DNA from: Muribaculaceae bacterium
Lineage (GTDB): Bacteria > Bacteroidota > Bacteroidia > Bacteroidales > Muribaculaceae
Length of the DNA: 6,198 nt
Direction: 5' to 3'
Assembly: GCA_024400895.1 (NCBI GenBank)
Contig: JAKSMA010000150.1
Span: 1-6,198, forward strand
How positions within the stretch are numbered: the stretch's first letter is position 1; each line of letters starts with the position of its first letter. The translations under genes and the position numbers were made by a program. Under the pieces are notes generated by a model. That model did no database searches and was not told where the DNA came from. It was given only the letters and a program-made list of their open reading frames with translations. This document shows positions 1 through 6,076 of the stretch, piece by piece.

Positions 1-95
1 TGTGGTCGCGGTTGCCGCGGTTGCCGTTATTTGCGTTGCCATTGTTGTTGCCGCGGTTGCCACGGTTACCATTGTCGGCATTACCTCCGCCATTA
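1..95. repeat. Degenerate short tandem repeat encoding the Gly-Asn-Arg tail
   Basis: The plus strand shows repeated ggttgcc / gttgccgcg-type words (for example at 9-15, 18-24 and 53-59). Read on the minus strand these are GGC AAC CGC codons, giving the GNRGN repeats near residues 273-293 of the leftmost gene. The repetition is coding and imperfect, and it may continue beyond the left edge. Confidence 0.6.
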
Positions 96-886
96 GGACG
101 ACCTTGAGGGTTGCCTTGAGTAGTTGCATTTGCATTAGGACGGGCGCCTGTAGCACCATTTACAGAGGTCCTGTTATTGTCTCTGCGAGAAGGCAAATCG
201 GTTGATGGGTTGCTTTGGCGTTGTTGCGCAGTGCCAACCGAAACATTTGAGCGTGAGCCCGAAGTGGTGGCGTTGCTGTTGCCAGTGCCATATCTCGATG
301 GAGCGGTTGTGTTTTGGCTTGAGCGAGGTGTCACAGCTGTGCTTGCACCTGTGGTGGTGCGTTGGGTGGCTGTACCAACTGAAGTGGCAGGGCTACCGGT
401 GTAGCTGCTTCTTGTGGTTGGTGCAGTGGTAGCGGTGCGCTGAGAAGTTGCTCCGGTTGAGTAACTTTGTCGAGTGCTTGGAGCTGTGGCATTGCTGTTG
501 CCAGTGCCATATCTTGATGGAGCGGTAGTGCTTTGAGCAGAGCGTGGAGTGGGTGCTGTAGCACTGCTGCTTGGGCGGCTTGCGCTTGATGATGCACCAC
601 CATATCTCGATTGTGCACTTGCGCTTTCAGATGAGCGTGTGTAGCTTGTGCTGCTCTGACGCTGTGCTGAATTGCCTGTGCTGTATGTTCTGCTTGAGGA
701 AGCGCTTCCGCGACCTGCTGAACGACTTTCAACGGCGGTGCTTCTGCTTGCGTGAGCAGCGCCACTTTGGCCATGGTTTCCTCCAAATCCGCCACGACGG
801 CCCTGTGCGAGAGCGTCGACTGATACTGCCATGCTACCTGCGAGCACGAGAGAAAGTATCGAATTTCTGAGTAAAGCTGTAGTCAT
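1..886 (-). CDS. Exported low-complexity Ser/Thr/Ala- and Gly/Asn/Arg-rich protein, C-terminus cut by window edge
   Basis: An uninterrupted frame starts at the ATG at 886 and stays open for 295 codons to the left edge, so the true C-terminus is not visible. Residues 1-27 look like a signal peptide: an early Arg at 7, a hydrophobic core at about 10-21, and an ALA|Q cleavage site after residue 27. The mature protein begins with a Gly/Arg-rich patch (RRGGFGG, 30-36). Residues 40-230 are dominated by Ser, Thr, Ala, Gln and Arg, with SRYG motifs at 93, 124 and 197. From about 235 the composition shifts to Asn/Gly/Arg, with GNRGN-like repeats at 273-293. The 15-residue block TTAPSRYGTGNSNAT occurs at 120-134 and again at 193-207. 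I recognise no domain; the protein is probably disordered and extracytoplasmic. The start is supported by a -7-like element about 30 bp upstream and by the signal peptide beginning at this Met. It appears to have its own promoter, separated from the hydrolase gene upstream by a terminator. Function unknown. Confidence 0.8.
   Translation of the reverse strand, partial: MTTALLRNSILSLVLAGSMAVSVDALAQGRRGGFGGNHGQSGAAHASRSTAVESRSAGRGSASSSRTYSTGNSAQRQSSTSYTRSSESASAQSRYGGASSSASRPSSSATAPTPRSAQSTTAPSRYGTGNSNATAPSTRQSYSTGATSQRTATTAPTTRSSYTGSPATSVGTATQRTTTGASTAVTPRSSQNTTAPSRYGTGNSNATTSGSRSNVSVGTAQQRQSNPSTDLPSRRDNNRTSVNGATGARPNANATTQGNPQGRPNGGGNADNGNRGNRGNNNGNANNGNRGNRDH
269..311. repeat. Intragenic direct repeat, copy 1 (partner at 488-530)
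   Basis: These 43 bp match 488-530 at 40 positions, differing at 272/491, 295/514 and 308/527. The spacing is 219 bp, exactly 73 codons, so the duplication keeps the reading frame. It encodes the TTAPSRYGTGNSNAT block at residues 193-207 of the exported low-complexity protein. Confidence 0.85.
488..530. repeat. Intragenic direct repeat, copy 2 (partner at 269-311)
   Basis: Partner of the repeat at 269-311. It encodes the same 15-residue block at residues 120-134. All three base differences are silent within the shared block or fall at its edge, which suggests an older duplication kept at protein level. Confidence 0.85.
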
Positions 887-903
887 GATTCTTAATGTGT
901 TAT

Positions 904-925
904 GTACATTTATTTGCAAATGTAC
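904..925. promoter_or_regulatory. Perfect 8-bp inverted repeat over the -7 element (possible operator)
   Basis: GTACATTT (904-911) and AAATGTAC (918-925) are exact reverse complements separated by 6 bp. The right arm contains most of the -7 element, and the left arm lies about where transcription would begin. The symmetry and placement suit a dimeric regulator, but no regulator gene is in view. A short AT-rich palindrome can also occur by chance. Confidence 0.4.
917..924 (-). promoter_or_regulatory. Bacteroidota-type -7 promoter element for the low-complexity protein gene
   Basis: On the minus strand this reads TACATTTG, matching the Bacteroidota TAnnTTTG consensus. It lies 30 bp ahead of the ATG at 886, which would give a short leader of about 20-25 nt. 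I see no good TTTG-like -33 box at the expected distance of 18-21 bp; that position carries GCAAAG. The spacer before the start is A-rich, with no clear Shine-Dalgarno sequence. Confidence 0.6.
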
Positions 926-1109
926 GGGTTTTTACTGAATTTCTTTGCTTTTTAGACGCAAAAAAGCCTCAGTTGGTTTAACTCCACCCATGCCCATTGG
1001 TCGGCAAAATCCCCCCGTTCGTCGGTTTTTACCATCCTAAACGCTCCTGAGCATCCCAATGCCTCCCTGTACAAGTGTGTTTTTTTAGGAGAGTTGTGGT
1101 ATGGTGATT
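926..1109. other. Intergenic stretch without a convincing gene
   Basis: This lies between the promoter of the low-complexity protein gene and the terminator of the hydrolase gene. The only notable open frame is on the minus strand: 1107-952 is open, with an internal ATG at 1035 that would give 27 residues (MVKTDERGDF... ending in RLFCV). It has no recognisable homology, no clear promoter or ribosome site, and nothing to show it is translated. I see no tRNA-like or rRNA-like sequence here. Confidence 0.4.
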
Positions 1110-1148
1110 AAAAAATGCAGTGTCGCTAATGAAGTGCAACACTGCATT
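1110..1148 (-). terminator. Intrinsic terminator of the GHL10 hydrolase gene, possibly bidirectional
   Basis: AATGCAGTGT (1114-1123) and ACACTGCATT (1139-1148) form a perfect 10-bp stem with a 15-nt loop. On the minus strand the stem runs directly into a U tract (complement of the A run at 1110-1115). On the plus strand it is followed, after GA, by seven T at 1151-1157, so it could stop transcription both ways. It lies 120 bp past the hydrolase stop codon, with the whole of repeat copy A between stop and stem. Confidence 0.8.
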
Positions 1149-1155
1149 GATTTTT

Positions 1156-1265
1156 TTGCCGAGCTCATCCTCACTGCGCGAGGATGAGGGAATGTTGACA
1201 TGGTTCGCTATTCGCGGCGCCAGCTTCGCTGACACACCGCTGCTCACCTTGCCGAGCTCATCCTC
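1156..1265. repeat. 93-bp-period interspersed repeat, copy A
   Basis: These 110 bp match 6088-6197 at all but three positions (1201, 1204, 1210). The first 17 bases, TTGCCGAGCTCATCCTC, recur at 1249-1265, so the element is one 93-bp unit plus the start of a second. It contains a perfect 9-bp stem (CTCATCCTC at 1164-1172, GAGGATGAG at 1180-1188) with a 7-nt loop, and a GGCGCC-centred GC-rich core at about 1213-1230. It ends 2 bp from the stop codon of the dockerin gene and lies in that gene's presumed 3' untranslated region. Its nature (REP-like, MITE-like or other) cannot be settled from one window. Confidence 0.85.
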
Positions 1266-1281
1266 GATTATCCGAGGATGA
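1258..1281. other. Hairpin spanning the stop codon of the dockerin gene
   Basis: TCATCCTCG (1258-1266) and CGAGGATGA (1273-1281) are perfect reverse complements with a 6-nt loop. On the minus strand the loop contains the TAA stop. The right arm is made of the last dockerin codons and the left arm comes mainly from repeat copy A, so the hairpin exists only because the repeat abuts the gene. No U tract follows it, so it is not a classic terminator. Confidence 0.7.
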
Positions 1282-1431
1282 TGTTGATGAGGGCGGTGAC
1301 GTCGCTCACGTTGATGGTGCCGTTGCCGTCGATGTCGCAGCGTTCGGTGGGGTAGGTGGCTGTGCCGAGAATCTGGTTGATAAGGGCTGTGACATCGCTC
1401 ACGTTCACGATGCCGTCGCCATCCACGTCGC
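1268..1431 (-). other. Dockerin type I-like domain coding region
   Basis: Two 23-residue EF-hand-like repeats, GDVDGDGIVNVSDVTALINQ and so on (816-838) and the matching CDIDGNGTINVSDVTALINI (847-866) repeat, are joined by an 8-residue linker and end the hydrolase. Calcium-loop positions 1, 3, 5 and 12 are Asp/Asn in both. The domain is complete, so binding a cohesin-like partner is possible, but no cohesin or scaffoldin is in view. Many Bacteroidales proteins carry such ends without a known cellulosome. Confidence 0.85.
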
Positions 1432-3877
1432 CAATGCGCGCCACCTTTTTATATACGAACGAAACGACATCACCGAAGTCGGTGGCACGGAGAGTGCCTC
1501 CTGTGTCGATATACGATGATTTGGCGCGCACATAATAGGTGTTGCCATCCACGAGAAGAGCCGAGTTTACTTTCAGCTCGCCAAGCGAGAGTGTGGTCTG
1601 GTTACGGTAATCCTTCATTGTCTCCACGAATCGGGTGCGACCCCAAGTGGTGGCAGAGGTGCTGATTTCCACAATCAGGTTTTCAGCCGCCAATTGTGGC
1701 TCAAGCACGATGTGCTGGTTGCTATTAAGCGTTTCGCCATCGTGGGCGGGAGTCACGAATGTTGGAGGCACCGATTCCATAAACACGGTGGTAAATTCCA
1801 CAGGGGTGGTGCTTTTGCCACCGCTGCTCACGCGAATATAATAACGTGTGCCAGGATGGAGTGTGTATAGCGGAATTTGTGCCTGGTTGGCTTTCAAGCT
1901 GGTGCTGTACACGATGTCGCCTAAGGCAAAAGTGTCGGTTTTTGCAATTTCCACCAATGCTTCGCCGTCGCCATTGCTGGTCCAAGATGCTGTGAAATTG
2001 AGCGGAACATCGAGTTGGCGGCTGGTAGGATTCAATATTTCGAAGCGGTGTGGAGTGAATTCACGAGCGTCGCTGATGCCATCGTTGTGGTTGGTGGCGC
2101 AGGCATGCACACGCCAGTATTGTGGCACATCGCTCTTGAGATGAGCAAATTCGCTCGACTCGGCAATGGAGTCTTTGGTGGCAAAAGTGTGAGTCACCTT
2201 CTTGAAATCTGCGTCGTCGGCTATTTCGAGAGTATAGTCGGTGGCACCTGCCACAGTGGTCCACTTAAATGTGAATGGGTCGGAAACCTTTTCGCCTTCA
2301 GCTGGTGCAATGAGCGCAGGCGCATTGAGCGTTTGTTCTTTTGCTCCGAGGAAGCGAGCGCTATGTTCGTTGCCGTAGCGGTCGAAGATGCACACGGCAT
2401 ATTGGTAGCCCGAGCGATAGGGCTCCGGAATCACGAATGAATTGTCGTAGGTCATGCCGAGCAAATATTTGCCATCTCTGTTGAAATCGCTTTGTGCCAC
2501 GCCTTCAGGCACTGCATACACGGTGTAGCGCACATTGTCGACAGCATCCCAAGAGAGCGTGTATGCCACCTTGTCGATGTTCGACACCATGCCTTGTGCA
2601 GGCGCATTTTTCCATGGCATGGATGGAGGAAGTGCTGGGTTTGCGAACACCGTTCGTTTCAGATAGTGAGCGAACGATTCCTTCGCACCAAGGTTGTAGA
2701 GCGACTTGCACGACCACCACACCACGCCAGGCGCACCTTGCATGTTGGTGCTGCGGATGAGTTCCACTTCGCGAAGGTATTCGTCGTAGCTGGTGTTGTT
2801 CGGTCCGCTGCCATTGAGCGATGGCGCCAACTCGCCGTGGCTTGCACCGGTGAACGAGTCGATGGATGGCGACACATACACATGGCGGCCAAATTTTTGG
2901 GCGGTCTTGCCCCACCAAGGGGTAATCTTGCCGAAGTCGGCAGCGCTGTAGCCGATGGTCCAGTAGACCTGTGGCGCGATATAGTCGACCGACTTCTCGT
3001 TATACCAGGCGATAGGGTCGGAGAAGATGCCATTGTATTGCCAGTCGCTACCAGGGCAAGGGTCGATGCCGTATTTCTTAGCCACTGTGCTGCTTGAGCA
3101 AGCCACACCTGCAGGCGAGATGCCGTAGCGCACCCATGGCTTCACTTCTTGAATCATATCGTAGACGGCTTTCACCATGCGGTTTACATTGGCACGGCGC
3201 CAGTCACCGATGCTGAGCGAGGTGCCCGAGTTTTTCCACTCGTTGTAGTCGCCCGCGTTGCTGTTGGAGGGTATGCCGTTGGGGTAGAAGTAGTCGTCGT
3301 AGAGAATGCCGTCCACATCGTAGTTAGTCACGATTTCGCGGCACACATTCACGATGCGGTCGATGGTCCATTGCTGTGCTGGGTCGAGGATGGTGGTGCC
3401 GTTGTAAGAGAGCAGGTGTCCGCTTTCATACAGTTGCTGGTCCACTTCGGTCATCGTGTTCCATTTGGCGCCGTTCGACCAGCGGTACGGATTTATCCAC
3501 GCATGGCATTCCATACCGCGCTTGTGACATTCTTCAACGGCATATTGCAGTGGGTCCCAGCCCGGGTCCTTGCCGCGAGTGCCGGTGAGGTAGCTCGACC
3601 ATGGCTCGTAGCTTGAGCGATACATGGCGTCGCACATCGAGCGCACCTGCAGGTTCATCGCATTGTGATTGTTTTTGGCCAAGGAATCGAGCAAGCGGCT
3701 CAATTCTGCTTTTTGAGAGGCTTCCGAAGCACCTTGTTTTGGCCAGTCGATATTGCTCACTGTTGCCACCCAGGCCGAGCGAAGTTCGGTTTTCACCAAT
3801 TCGTAGGCATAGGCGCTGACAGCGCAAACCGTAATGAGAACAAATAGTAATAATTGTTTTAGTTTAGTATTCTTCAT
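1268..3877 (-). CDS. Secreted GHL10-family (DUF187) glycoside hydrolase with beta-sandwich modules and C-terminal dockerin
   Basis: The 869-residue product starts with a signal peptide (MKNTKLKQ, hydrophobic core 9-21, likely cleavage AYA|Y after 24). Residues 26-405 fit the GHL10 / DUF187 family of putative TIM-barrel glycosyl hydrolases: the opening ELRSAWVATVSNIDWP (31-46), DVDGILYDDYFYP (187-199) with acidic residues D194/D195, GISPAG (252-257) and APQVYW (301-306). Four beta-sandwich (FN3/Ig-like) modules follow at roughly 425-515, 518-610, 612-697 and 703-810. The C-terminus is a type I-like dockerin with two calcium-loop repeats: D817/D819/D821/D828 and D848/D850/N852/D859, each followed by VSDVTALIN. 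The substrate is unknown; family members have been linked to polysaccharide or peptidoglycan breakdown. Signal peptide and dockerin imply export. It is transcribed away from the fucosidase gene, from a -7 element at 3904-3911, and no Shine-Dalgarno sequence is evident. Family assignment is strong; activity is not established. Confidence 0.9.
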   Translation of the reverse strand: MKNTKLKQLLLFVLITVCAVSAYAYELVKTELRSAWVATVSNIDWPKQGASEASQKAELSRLLDSLAKNNHNAMNLQVRSMCDAMYRSSYEPWSSYLTGTRGKDPGWDPLQYAVEECHKRGMECHAWINPYRWSNGAKWNTMTEVDQQLYESGHLLSYNGTTILDPAQQWTIDRIVNVCREIVTNYDVDGILYDDYFYPNGIPSNSNAGDYNEWKNSGTSLSIGDWRRANVNRMVKAVYDMIQEVKPWVRYGISPAGVACSSSTVAKKYGIDPCPGSDWQYNGIFSDPIAWYNEKSVDYIAPQVYWTIGYSAADFGKITPWWGKTAQKFGRHVYVSPSIDSFTGASHGELAPSLNGSGPNNTSYDEYLREVELIRSTNMQGAPGVVWWSCKSLYNLGAKESFAHYLKRTVFANPALPPSMPWKNAPAQGMVSNIDKVAYTLSWDAVDNVRYTVYAVPEGVAQSDFNRDGKYLLGMTYDNSFVIPEPYRSGYQYAVCIFDRYGNEHSARFLGAKEQTLNAPALIAPAEGEKVSDPFTFKWTTVAGATDYTLEIADDADFKKVTHTFATKDSIAESSEFAHLKSDVPQYWRVHACATNHNDGISDAREFTPHRFEILNPTSRQLDVPLNFTASWTSNGDGEALVEIAKTDTFALGDIVYSTSLKANQAQIPLYTLHPGTRYYIRVSSGGKSTTPVEFTTVFMESVPPTFVTPAHDGETLNSNQHIVLEPQLAAENLIVEISTSATTWGRTRFVETMKDYRNQTTLSLGELKVNSALLVDGNTYYVRAKSSYIDTGGTLRATDFGDVVSFVYKKVARIGDVDGDGIVNVSDVTALINQILGTATYPTERCDIDGNGTINVSDVTALINIILG

Positions 3878-3903
3878 AATGGATTGTAGAAAGTTATTTT
3901 CTG

Positions 3904-3911
3904 CAAAGATA
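3904..3911 (-). promoter_or_regulatory. -7 promoter element for the GHL10 hydrolase gene
   Basis: On the minus strand this reads TATCTTTG followed by C, an excellent match to the Bacteroidota TAnnTTTG element. It lies 26 bp upstream of the ATG at 3877. The corresponding -33 region, 20 bp further upstream, falls in a T run (complement of 3932-3939). Confidence 0.75.
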
Positions 3912-3943
3912 ACCGATTTCCGTTGATTGCTAAAAAAAATCAG

Positions 3944-3951
3944 TATATTTG
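3944..3951 (+). promoter_or_regulatory. -7 promoter element for the fucosidase operon
   Basis: TATATTTG matches the TAnnTTTG consensus. It lies 30 bp before the ATG at 3982. A weak -33-like GTTG is at 3922-3925, 18 bp upstream. The leader is A/G-rich (GAAAAAAGAAG at 3962-3972) rather than carrying a standard Shine-Dalgarno sequence. Confidence 0.75.
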
Positions 3952-3981
3952 TAACTTGTTAGAAAAAAGAAGACGATACTT

Positions 3982-5313
3982 ATGAAATTGAAAAAGATGT
4001 TAGCAGGCTTGCTCTTGGCCGTCGCATGCAGTGGTCAAGGCTTGGCACAAGCCACATATCAGCCCTCTGAAGAGAATGTTCGTTCGCGTGCCGAATTTGC
4101 CGACATGAAATTTGGCATTTTCCTCCATTGGGGCATCTACAGCATGTTTGCCCAAGGCGAATGGTATTTGCAGAACTCCGGTGCCGACCGTTACGAATAT
4201 GCAAAAGCGGCTGACGGCTTCTATCCACACCGCTTCGACGCCAATAAATGGGTGGAGGCATTCAAAGACGCCGGCGCACGATACATCTGCTTCACCAGTC
4301 GTCACCACGACGGCTTCTCGATGTGGAAAAGCGATGCTTCGGCCTACAACGTTGTCGACGCCTCGCCTTTCGGCCGCGATGTGATTGGTGAATTGGCCGA
4401 CGCTTGCCATAAGCAAGACATGCGTATGCATCTCTACTACAGCCATGTGGATTGGGGACGCGACGACTATCCCATGGGCCGCACTGGCAAGCATGTGGGC
4501 AAGGACTCCACAAAGTCGGACTATGACCATTATATGAAATTCATGAATGAGCAACTCACCGAATTGCTCACTCGCTACGGGAAAATCGGCGCCATCTGGT
4601 TCGATGGTATGTGGGACCATGATTCCGACTCCATTCCATTCGATTGGAAACTGCGTCCGCAATACGATTTGATTCACCGCTTGCAACCAGCTTGCCTGGT
4701 GGGCAACAACCATCACGGCAGCGTTTTGCCTGGTGAAGATATTCAGATTTTTGAACGCGACCTGCCTGGCGAAAACACCACCGGATGGGTGCAAGACGGC
4801 ATGCAGGTGAGTGCGCAGAATCCGCTCGAAACTTGCCAAACCATGAACGGCATGTGGGGCTACAAGGTGGTGGACCAGAACTATAAGAGCGTGGACGCTA
4901 TCGTGCACCTGCTCATCAACACTTCGGGCAAGGGCGCCAACTTGTTGCTGAACATTGGTCCACAACCCAATGGTGAACTCCCTGCCATCGCGCTCGACCG
5001 ACTGAAAGGTGTGGGCAAATGGCTCCGTGAATTTGGCGAAACCATCTATGGCACCATAGCGGGCGACATGATGCCACAGTCGTGGGGCGCAATCACCAAG
5101 AAGGGCGCAGTGCAATATGTGCACATCACCGACAATGCCATGGCTGGACAGCCTATCACATTGGCATTGAAAGGCAAAGTGAAATCTGTCACCGTGTTTG
5201 GTACAGGCGAAAAAGTGCCATTCAAGCAGGCGAAAGACAAGGCCCTCACCCTCACAGTCCCCCAGCACGCCCCCGTAACCGACTATATTATAGTGCTGAA
5301 ATCACAATCATAA
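3982..5313 (+). CDS. GH29 alpha-L-fucosidase, exported
   Basis: The 443-residue product is a near-minimal glycoside hydrolase family 29 enzyme, which removes terminal alpha-L-fucose from glycans with retention of configuration. Family landmarks in order: FGIFLHWG (44-51), the YEYAKAADGF-type loop (71-80), FTSRHHDGFSMW (104-115) for fucose binding, IWFDG (205-209) with the likely nucleophile D208, FERDLPG (257-263) where E258 is the best acid/base candidate by position, MWGY (291-294) and LLLNIGPQPNGEL (321-333). Residues 360-443 form the usual C-terminal beta-sandwich; no extra carbohydrate-binding module is present. The N-terminus is a signal peptide, but its type is unclear: C16 after AVA could be a relaxed lipobox, or signal peptidase I could cut at GLA|Q (after 22). 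It leads a two-gene unit with the small gene 10 bp downstream. Linkage preference and the A/B subfamily cannot be decided here. Confidence 0.95.
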   Translation: MKLKKMLAGLLLAVACSGQGLAQATYQPSEENVRSRAEFADMKFGIFLHWGIYSMFAQGEWYLQNSGADRYEYAKAADGFYPHRFDANKWVEAFKDAGARYICFTSRHHDGFSMWKSDASAYNVVDASPFGRDVIGELADACHKQDMRMHLYYSHVDWGRDDYPMGRTGKHVGKDSTKSDYDHYMKFMNEQLTELLTRYGKIGAIWFDGMWDHDSDSIPFDWKLRPQYDLIHRLQPACLVGNNHHGSVLPGEDIQIFERDLPGENTTGWVQDGMQVSAQNPLETCQTMNGMWGYKVVDQNYKSVDAIVHLLINTSGKGANLLLNIGPQPNGELPAIALDRLKGVGKWLREFGETIYGTIAGDMMPQSWGAITKKGAVQYVHITDNAMAGQPITLALKGKVKSVTVFGTGEKVPFKQAKDKALTLTVPQHAPVTDYIIVLKSQS

Positions 5314-5323
5314 TTATATAAAG

Positions 5324-5974
5324 ATGAAAAAAGTAGTATTAGCGTTAACATTTTTGATGCCGTTATCAATGATTCAGGCATCGTACAACAACAAAGATCT
5401 GTCGGCCAACGGTGATAATGCCCAAGCGCAAGAACTGACAGAAGCAGCTTTGGCTGAACAGCAGAGTGCGTATACTCTTGTAGCTGCAAAAAATGCAGAA
5501 ACAGAGGATCTTGCTAAAAAACAGGCTACCGAAAAAGAACTGACCGATTTGGTGAATCGTTTCTACACAGCCTTCTTCAAAGCCGAACGAGCAGAACTCT
5601 CATTGCTTTCACACGACTTCAATTCAGTGGTACGAAAAGCCACCGCTACTTACAACGATATGTTTGGCGGTTCAACATCCCCAGGACAGTATTTCTTGTG
5701 GTATTTCGACATATCTTCTGCATTTGGAACAGAAGACGAAACCGACCAAGTGAAATGGGATGTGGATAATATTCAAATTCGTACAGAAGAGAGCGCGGTA
5801 GTATATCTCAAACTTAAGGGCCACTATGTAGGTAATAGCACAAACAAGTGGGAATCATTTTCCGAAAAAGTGATGTGCGTCAAGACTTCTGATGGTTGGG
5901 TAATCGATGATGTGGTTCGCGATGCCCGCTCCATCAAGCAAGCCTGGAGAACCAATCCTCCATGCGCCGCCTAA
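5324..5974 (+). CDS. Small exported protein of unknown function, possibly DUF3828/NTF2-like
   Basis: This 216-residue product begins with a signal peptide (KK at 2-3, hydrophobic 4-17, likely cleavage IQA|S after 19). Residues 32-75 are Ala/Glu/Gln-rich and probably helical. Residues 72-205 read like a small alpha+beta domain: ELTDLVNRFYTAFF helix, a mid-section with YFLWYFDI (123-130), then beta-type segments AVVYLKLKGHY (158-168) and EKVMCVKTSDGWVIDDVV (181-198). The last pattern, strand then DGWxIDDV, recalls DUF3828 and other NTF2-like secreted proteins, but I recognise this only loosely. It ends NPPCAA. It starts 10 bp after the fucosidase stop with no promoter visible between, so the two are probably cotranscribed; a strong terminator follows. 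It looks more AT-rich than the fucosidase gene. Its role with the fucosidase is unknown. Confidence 0.85.
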   Translation: MKKVVLALTFLMPLSMIQASYNNKDLSANGDNAQAQELTEAALAEQQSAYTLVAAKNAETEDLAKKQATEKELTDLVNRFYTAFFKAERAELSLLSHDFNSVVRKATATYNDMFGGSTSPGQYFLWYFDISSAFGTEDETDQVKWDVDNIQIRTEESAVVYLKLKGHYVGNSTNKWESFSEKVMCVKTSDGWVIDDVVRDARSIKQAWRTNPPCAA

Positions 5975-6000
5975 CCCATTGCGCGCCAAATAGTAACAAA

Positions 6001-6040
6001 ATGCCCTCGCTTGAAGTTTTTCTTGCGAGGGCATATTTTG
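6001..6040 (+). terminator. Intrinsic terminator of the fucosidase operon
   Basis: ATGCCCTCGC (6001-6010) and GCGAGGGCAT (6025-6034) form a perfect, GC-rich 10-bp stem with a 14-nt loop, followed by ATTTTG. Flanking CAAAA and TTTTG could extend the pairing. A longer T run (6049-6055) lies a little further on. It begins 27 bp after the stop at 5974. Confidence 0.85.
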
Positions 6041-6076
6041 TTATGGAGTTTTTTTGTGTTCTATGCAGCACAATGT

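Noticed and set aside
331..795. A 154-codon minus-strand frame rich in Ala, Gln, Leu and His.
   Set aside because: It is a shifted frame of the larger 886-to-1 gene, lacks a signal peptide, and ends at a stop inside that gene. The longer frame has a promoter-like element and a clean signal peptide.
952..1035. A 27-codon minus-strand small ORF (MVKTDERGDF…).
   Set aside because: No clear ribosome site, promoter or recognised relative; length is within chance expectation. Kept only as a note in the intergenic entry.
1029..1247. A 72-codon minus-strand frame starting inside repeat copy A, with a matching N-terminus in an 81-codon frame at 5934-6179.
   Set aside because: The similarity comes only from the shared repeat. 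The frames diverge outside it, run through terminator hairpins (and in one case into the end of the 216-residue gene), and all differences inside the repeat are amino-acid changing.
1258..1281. Reading the stop-spanning hairpin as the hydrolase terminator.
   Set aside because: No U tract follows it on the minus strand, while a much better terminator with a U tract lies at 1110-1148.
2492..3616. Open frames of 201 and 155 codons on the plus strand within the hydrolase gene.
   Set aside because: They are antisense to conserved GHL10 coding sequence and have no recognisable product or promoter.
4000..5268. A 422-codon open frame antisense to the fucosidase.
   Set aside because: It exactly mirrors a confidently identified GH29 gene. 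Long antisense frames arise from codon bias, and the product shows no domain or coherent start.
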